Assembly (NCBI RefSeq): GCF_900299535.1
Contig: NZ_OMKE01000002.1
Span: forward strand, 1-48,201
DNA length: 48,201 bases
Direction: 5' to 3'
From: Aquimarina aquimarini
GTDB taxonomy: Bacteria; Bacteroidota; Bacteroidia; Flavobacteriales; Flavobacteriaceae
Made by a program: the position numbers and the translations under genes. The notes beneath the pieces were generated by a model. It had not been told where the DNA came from, ran no database searches, and was given only the letters and a program-made list of their open reading frames with translations. This document shows, in pieces, positions 44,345 to 48,201 of this stretch. Within the stretch, counting starts at the first letter, position 1; each line of letters opens with the position of its first letter.

Positions 44345-44505
44345 GACCCTCTGATGGACCAAAAAGACGTTCCGTTAGACTCAAAGGTCCCAAATTTAGA
44401 CCTACATGTCCCAAAATTAGAGAACAACCACCCAATTTTAGACTTTGATGTCCCATCATTAGACTATATAGTCCCAAATTTGGGACATCAAAGTCTAAAT
44501 TTTCA
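44345..44505. repeat. 21-bp tandem repeat array with nested inverted repeats
   Basis: Seven imperfect units start every 21 bp (44345, 44366, 44387, 44408, 44429, 44450, 44471); the consensus is GTCCCAAATTTAGAC plus six variable bases. The last unit contains the palindrome GTCCCAAATTTGGGAC (44471-44486), after which the array turns back: 44482-44505 is nearly the reverse complement of 44431-44454. A 12-bp palindrome GACTATATAGTC lies at 44462-44473. On the minus strand the 21-bp period reads as a heptapeptide (SLxLGxx) in an 85-codon frame (44334-44591), but no start signal supports a gene. Confidence 0.85.
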
Positions 44506-44753
44506 TTAAAACGCTCCAACAGAAGGTAAAATAGGTCCATCACATTATATAGGCATCCCAAACTTGGGACATATTGACTCAAAATTGACACATAAAACTA
44601 AAAAATACTTGTTTTTAAAGAAAAAAGGAAAAATTGGGTTAAATAAATTAAAAGTAGTTTCTATTTAAAAATCCCTAAATCAACTTATATTTAACCAATA
44701 AAATCAAAATAACAAGGTTTTTAGACAAACTGACGTTAGCATTAATCTCAAAA

Positions 44754-45341
44754 ATGGAGTTAAAACAAAGAAAATTATTAAACACTAATAAGTTCTTGAT
44801 TAGAGACAACGGAATTGAATGGACTCTTCGGGAAAAGTTTAGCCAACAGAGTACCTTTTTTGAGTTTGATGAACTTAACTTTAAAAAGGCCACTAAGTAT
44901 AAAAAATACAATCTGGCTTTTATGATTCTGTCAGTCTTAAGCATTGTTGCGCTTATACTAAGTCTTTTTCCGACTGGTGAGAATAGCGCATTTGGACAAC
45001 CAGCAATCCCAATATTCCTTATAATGTCTATTGTATTCTCTCTTTTAACTTATTTCTTTAGGATAGATAACATTTATATTCCAACAGAAAGGGGAATTCA
45101 TATAACCATGTACAACGGGCTTCCGAACAAAAAAGCATTTTCTGCATTTCTAAAAAACCTAAAATCAGAAGCGAAACAAAGCTTAATGGACAAGTATTTT
45201 AACAATGATAATGTTGACCAAAAACAATTATACCTATTCCTTGAAGAAAGAGGTTTATTGGACCAAGTTGAAAAACAAAAAATTGAAGAAAGTTTTAAAA
45301 CTGCGGAACGGACTGTAATAAAAGGGTTTGGAAAAGATTAA
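44754..45341 (+). CDS. Hypothetical membrane protein
   Basis: 195 residues. A soluble N-terminal part (about 1-55; basic and aromatic) is followed by two membrane segments (about 57-73 and 83-102) separated by a short loop (PTGENSAFGQPAIP), then a charged C-terminal part (about 105-195) with a helical Lys/Glu-rich end. The arrangement (soluble, hairpin, then a short strand IDNIYIPTERGIHITMYNG) resembles PH-like bacterial membrane domains, but I cannot name a family. The gene reads in the same direction as the two downstream genes and is followed at once by a group II intron remnant. Confidence 0.65.
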   Translation: MELKQRKLLNTNKFLIRDNGIEWTLREKFSQQSTFFEFDELNFKKATKYKKYNLAFMILSVLSIVALILSLFPTGENSAFGQPAIPIFLIMSIVFSLLTYFFRIDNIYIPTERGIHITMYNGLPNKKAFSAFLKNLKSEAKQSLMDKYFNNDNVDQKQLYLFLEERGLLDQVEKQKIEESFKTAERTVIKGFGKD

Positions 45342-45343
45342 TA

Positions 45344-45438
45344 CTAGTCGAGTAGAAAAAAAGGAATTTCATCTCTAAACCTCTCACAAAATCATACGTA
45401 AATCTATCTATTCATACGGTTTTTATTATGTAATCAAT
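45344..45438 (-). mobile_element. Degenerate group II intron 3' end (domains V-VI), copy 1
   Basis: Read on the minus strand, ACCGTATG and a degraded ACGTATGATTTT arm flank a loop, as in domain V. GTGAGAGGTTTAGAGATGAA and a terminal CTACTCGACTAG, as in domain VI and the 3' splice site, follow. About 90% identical to the copy at 46357-46450. No intron-encoded reverse transcriptase lies in the window, so this is a fossil end. Confidence 0.65.
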
Positions 45439-45586
45439 CGTTAGGTAAATTGATAATCTACCTGTATAATGCATTGTTTGTTCTAATATGTACTAGGAAA
45501 ATCCTATGGATTTTCTTCTGACTCGTTTTCTTTTAGTAACTTATCTCCTAGTCAATACAAAACACGTTGTAAGCCATTTAAGAAAT

Positions 45587-46348
45587 ATGAACCAAATTTT
45601 CACAATACTAGTACTATTTTTTTTAGTCGTTTCCTGCAATAAAAAAAACGAGAAAACTAAAATTCTTTTCATTGCCACCAATGTAAATGAAATGAAAAAT
45701 GAACCAAATGGAACATACCTGATTGAATTAGCAGTTCCTTTCAATCAATTTTCTAAGAAAAACTTCGACATTGATATTGTATCCCCAAAAGGTGGAGAAA
45801 TTCCGATTTATCACAGTGGTGATACTGCAACCATAGTAAAATCTATTATCAAAAATGAATTATTTAAAAGTAAAACGAAAAACAGTTTAAAACCGACCGA
45901 AATTAATCCAAAGGAATATTTGGCTGTTATCATTCCTGGTGGATATGGACAGTTTTGGGATACTCACAAAGATGATAATATTCTTAAAATTATATCTGAA
46001 ATTTATGATTATGGAGGAATTATCGGGACAATTGGTCACGGAACTGCAACCCTTATTAACGTAAAATTGAAATCTGGAGAATACCTAGTAAAAGATAAAA
46101 CAATGACAAGTTTTCCTACTTGGAATGAAAAGAACATAATGAAACAATCTAACTTTGGTAAATTATTGCCTTATGATATGGAAACAGAATTAAAAAGTAG
46201 AGGTGCTAATTTGAAAGTTTACAATCACCAAAAGAAAATAAACTACGAAATCGTAGATTCTGAAAACAGGTTGATAACAGCCTCTTTTGCAAATAGTGGG
46301 GAATTTGTTGCCAATGAAATTTTAAAATTGATTAATGAGACAAAATAA
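45587..46348 (+). CDS. DJ-1/PfpI-like lipoprotein without the catalytic Cys
   Basis: 253 residues from the ATG at 45587, which gives a clean lipoprotein signal (FTILVLFFLVVSC, Cys about 17). The DJ-1/PfpI (class I glutamine amidotransferase-like) fold is seen in ILFIATNVNEMKNEPNGTYL, DIDIVSPKGGEIP, YLAVIIPGGYGQFWD and NRLITASFANSGEFVANEIL. The nucleophile elbow, normally AxCHG, reads GTIGHGTATL: the Cys is Gly while the His is kept. Glyoxalase- or Hsp31-type activity is therefore unlikely. It is flanked by two direct repeats of group II intron ends, about 1 kb apart. Confidence 0.82.
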   Translation: MNQIFTILVLFFLVVSCNKKNEKTKILFIATNVNEMKNEPNGTYLIELAVPFNQFSKKNFDIDIVSPKGGEIPIYHSGDTATIVKSIIKNELFKSKTKNSLKPTEINPKEYLAVIIPGGYGQFWDTHKDDNILKIISEIYDYGGIIGTIGHGTATLINVKLKSGEYLVKDKTMTSFPTWNEKNIMKQSNFGKLLPYDMETELKSRGANLKVYNHQKKINYEIVDSENRLITASFANSGEFVANEILKLINETK

Positions 46349-46356
46349 AACGTTTT

Positions 46357-46450
46357 CTAGTCGAGTAGAAAAAAGGAATTTCACCTCCAAACCTCTCACA
46401 AAACCGTACGTAAACTTCTCTATTCATACGGTTTTTATTATGCAGTCAAT
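46357..46450 (-). mobile_element. Degenerate group II intron 3' end (domains V-VI), copy 2
   Basis: On the minus strand AAACCGTATG...CGTACGGTTT forms the domain V stem (the usual GAGCCGTATG appears as AAACCGTATG, with pairing kept), followed by GTGAGAGGTTTGGAGGTGAA of domain VI and the CTACTCGACTAG 3' end. It differs from copy 1 at about 9 positions and one A. On the plus strand the same stem is followed by TTTTT, so it may also end transcription of the DJ-1-like gene. The 46451-46722 gap has no gene. Confidence 0.7.
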
Positions 46451-46571
46451 TTAAAGAATGAAAACTTTAAATTAAAAATTAAGCAACGATCTATTTTTCT
46501 TTTGACGGGGCTTTATTTTTGATAAGACTATTTTTTCACGGATTTAATGCACCTGAAAAAGAACTTTGATT

Positions 46572-46589
46572 TTTTGATATATATCAAAA
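46572..46589. promoter_or_regulatory. Perfect 18-bp palindrome, FNR-box-like
   Basis: TTTTGATATATATCAAAA contains TTGAT-ATAT-ATCAA, an exact match to the enterobacterial FNR consensus. It is centred about 142 bp before the serine hydrolase ATG. It differs from the YATGAY sites in the rest of the window. Confidence 0.45.
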
Positions 46590-46722
46590 GATGTTTTTCT
46601 TTAAATTCCGATTTTTGAAAAAAAATTAAAAGATGAATAAAAGGACACTCAATTTGTATAATGCATATGTACCTTACAAGATGTAAACCTACCGTATAAG
46701 AATACGTTAACAATTCTAAAAA

Positions 46723-47910
46723 ATGAAAAAAACTGTATTTATTCTCTTGTGCATAGTCAATGTAACGCTTTCCTACTCTCAAAAAAATGACTCTTTGACA
46801 CTTGAATTAACAAGAGAGTTAAATGAATTGGTAAAAGAAAAATTACTTGTTGGTTTTTCGGTCGCCATTTATAATGATAAAGGAGCACTTTATGAAAAAG
46901 GGTTTGGGTATTCTGACAAACAAGAAAAAAAAGATTATACTAAAAATACAATTCAAAATATAGGATCTGTTTCCAAAACCTTTATTGGTATTGCATTGCT
47001 GAAAGCTCAGGAGTTAGGTAAACTTAATTTGGATGATCCAATCAATGATTACTTACCTTTTCAAGTAGTAAATCCTTACTACCCAAACGATACTATAACC
47101 ATAAGACAAATTACAACACATACATCGAGTATTCGAGATAGGGATTTGTGGTATGGATTTAACAATTTTTTTCTTAAAGAAAAAAAGAAACCTCTTGAGA
47201 AAAAGAAAATTTACTTCAGAAAACCAGGCCAAATGATTTCTATGAAGGAACTATTTGAAACTTACTTAGTAAAAGGTGGTAAATCATACAAGGCAAAAAG
47301 CTTCTTTAAATATAAACCTGGTACACATTATAACTACTCAAATATTGCTGCTACTTTGGGGGCATATATTGTAGAACAAGCAACTAAGGAAGATTTTAAA
47401 ACTTTTACACAAAAATATGTTTTTGATCCCTTACAAATGAACAACACAGGTTGGTCGTTTAAAGATGTTGATTTTGACAATCATTCTAGACTCTATACTA
47501 AATCAAAAAAGAGGCTCGCCTTATATTCTATGGTTACCTATCCAGATGGAGGATTGATAACCTCGTCCAGTGATATGGCAAAATATGCATCTGAACTTAT
47601 TAAAGGTTATCTTGGAGAAGGAACTATTTTAACAAAAAAATCTTATAAAGAAGCGTTCACTGGTTCATTAGATGGTGTCCTTATACAAGAAGCAAACGGT
47701 GATAATTGCGGTGTTTTTTTCGATATTACAGCTCAAAATCTAATTGGTCACGGTGGCTCAGACCCAGGAATCGCCTCGTTAATGTTCTATGACCCCAAAA
47801 AAAGGGTTGGAAGATACCTACAAACTAATACTGACCTCTACAAAAAAAATTTGAATAACTTTCTAGCTGTATGGGACAAATTAAAAAAATATGAAACACA
47901 ATTTGAATAA
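46723..47910 (+). CDS. Serine hydrolase, beta-lactamase class C/PBP-like
   Basis: 395 residues with a signal peptide cut near residue 19 (IVNVTLSYSQ). The three motifs of the family are visible: SxxK in IGSVSKTFIG (about 83-92), YxN in HYNYSNIAATLGAYIVE (about 203-219) and HGG in LIGHGGSDPGIASL (about 344-357). Such secreted or periplasmic proteins include class C beta-lactamases, D-aminopeptidases and esterases. The lack of a KTG triad (HGG instead) and the long middle insertion argue against a dedicated beta-lactamase. It is the last full gene of the window; a terminator follows. Confidence 0.9.
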   Translation: MKKTVFILLCIVNVTLSYSQKNDSLTLELTRELNELVKEKLLVGFSVAIYNDKGALYEKGFGYSDKQEKKDYTKNTIQNIGSVSKTFIGIALLKAQELGKLNLDDPINDYLPFQVVNPYYPNDTITIRQITTHTSSIRDRDLWYGFNNFFLKEKKKPLEKKKIYFRKPGQMISMKELFETYLVKGGKSYKAKSFFKYKPGTHYNYSNIAATLGAYIVEQATKEDFKTFTQKYVFDPLQMNNTGWSFKDVDFDNHSRLYTKSKKRLALYSMVTYPDGGLITSSSDMAKYASELIKGYLGEGTILTKKSYKEAFTGSLDGVLIQEANGDNCGVFFDITAQNLIGHGGSDPGIASLMFYDPKKRVGRYLQTNTDLYKKNLNNFLAVWDKLKKYETQFE

Positions 47911-47974
47911 ATACGATTGTTAACACTGGTAACTGTTACGTAAACCTGTAATTTCTTATATAACGACTTCTTTT

Positions 47975-48004
47975 AAGCTTCTTTACAGAAGCTTTCTTTA
48001 TTTA
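47975..48004 (+). terminator. Terminator after the serine hydrolase gene
   Basis: AAGCTTCT (47975-47982), loop TTAC, AGAAGCTT (47987-47994) then TCTTTATTT form an intrinsic terminator 65 bp past the stop codon. Confidence 0.8.
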
Positions 48005-48040
48005 GTATGTTACTTCAATATTTCTAAGAATAGTCTTATG

Positions 48041-48078
48041 TTAACTCAAAAGACCTTCTGATGCGTCTTTTGAGTTAA
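48041..48078. other. 14-bp perfect inverted repeat
   Basis: TTAACTCAAAAGAC (48041-48054) and GTCTTTTGAGTTAA (48065-48078) enclose a 10-nt loop. No U-tract follows on either strand. It lies in the non-coding end of the window, before a possible gene start at 48182. Confidence 0.85.
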
Positions 48079-48201
48079 ATGGAGTATCAAATAGATTAAA
48101 AGTGTAACCATCGTATAGTAACATTTTATGCTACTACAACACTCACTTATAATCGTACACTGTCTAAAAACTATTAATTCAATGAAGATATCCAATTACT
48201 C

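Noticed and set aside
44334..44591. 85-codon minus-strand frame with SLxLG heptads as a protein-coding gene
   Set aside because: The frame arises from the 21-bp DNA period; no ribosome-binding site, promoter or recognisable family. Reported as a repeat array instead.
44700..46722. Integron-like gene cassettes (same-strand ORFs with GTTAG-like sites at about 44733 and 45440)
   Set aside because: No matching inverse core sites at attC spacing, and no integrase in the window. The repeats between genes fit group II intron ends better.
48182..48201. Possible start of a further gene (ATG followed by KISNY codons)
   Set aside because: Only six full codons are inside the window. An RND transporter often starts similarly, but this is too little to support a call.

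Overview
The window looks like a chromosomal segment of a marine flavobacterium (Bacteroidota, Flavobacteriaceae; an Aquimarina-like genus is my guess). It is AT-rich, intergenic DNA is short of GC, and the one clear sigma-A promoter (upstream of tRNA-Arg) has the Bacteroidota -33 TTG / -7 TAnnTTTG form. Many lipoproteins carry short Bacteroidota-type signals, and a TonB receptor starts with a carboxypeptidase-like domain.

Region 1 (1-6130) is an accessory, defence-like island on the minus strand. It holds a DUF262/DUF1524 protein of the GmrSD type, a SLATT-like membrane protein, and a MazG-like pyrophosphohydrolase translationally coupled to a 730-residue protein that joins a GIY-YIG nuclease domain, a DUF2075-type SF1 helicase and a LexA-like S24 autoprotease domain. 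The intergenic stretches contain microsatellites, duplicated terminator elements and a duplicated upstream element with a TATAGT/ACTATA palindrome.

Region 2 (6130-12600) holds small metabolic and regulatory genes: AraC regulator, NAD(P)-binding SDR and DUF1772; a divergent LysR versus MdaB-like reductase plus Rid lipoprotein; and a secreted beta-helix lipoprotein.

Region 3 (12600-23310) contains a conserved but unnamed Cys-rich 597-residue protein with an HMA metal-binding protein, an ADP-forming acyl-CoA synthetase, an Rrf2 Fe-S regulator, the nadA-nadB-thioredoxin operon and a TonB receptor with a His-rich plug.

Region 4 (23310-28600) is a block of poorly conserved genes (degenerate GT51, two lipoproteins, GNAT, polytopic membrane protein). 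It is bracketed by 208-bp direct repeats of the 3' end of the cytochrome c biogenesis gene.

Region 5 (28600-43750) is an anaerobic nitrate-to-ammonium respiration locus. On the minus strand, in transcription order, it reads napD, napA, a tetraheme NapB, a tetraheme cytochrome, an FeS protein, an NrfD-like membrane protein, ric, nrfH, nrfA and then a ResB-CcsA fusion. A porin and a lipoprotein cytochrome c lie divergently upstream.

Six palindromes fitting YATGAY-W4-RTCATR (Crp/Fnr-type geometry) lie upstream of the 597-residue gene, the CoA ligase, between rrf2 and nadA, twice upstream of napD, and between porin and cytochrome. This suggests one Crp/Fnr-family regulon that ties the unknown genes to nitrate respiration.

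Region 6 (43750-48201) has tRNA-Arg(UCU), a 21-bp tandem repeat array, and three plus-strand genes. Two degenerate group II intron 3' ends (domains V-VI) flank a DJ-1/PfpI-like lipoprotein that has lost its nucleophile. A class-C-type serine hydrolase ends the window.
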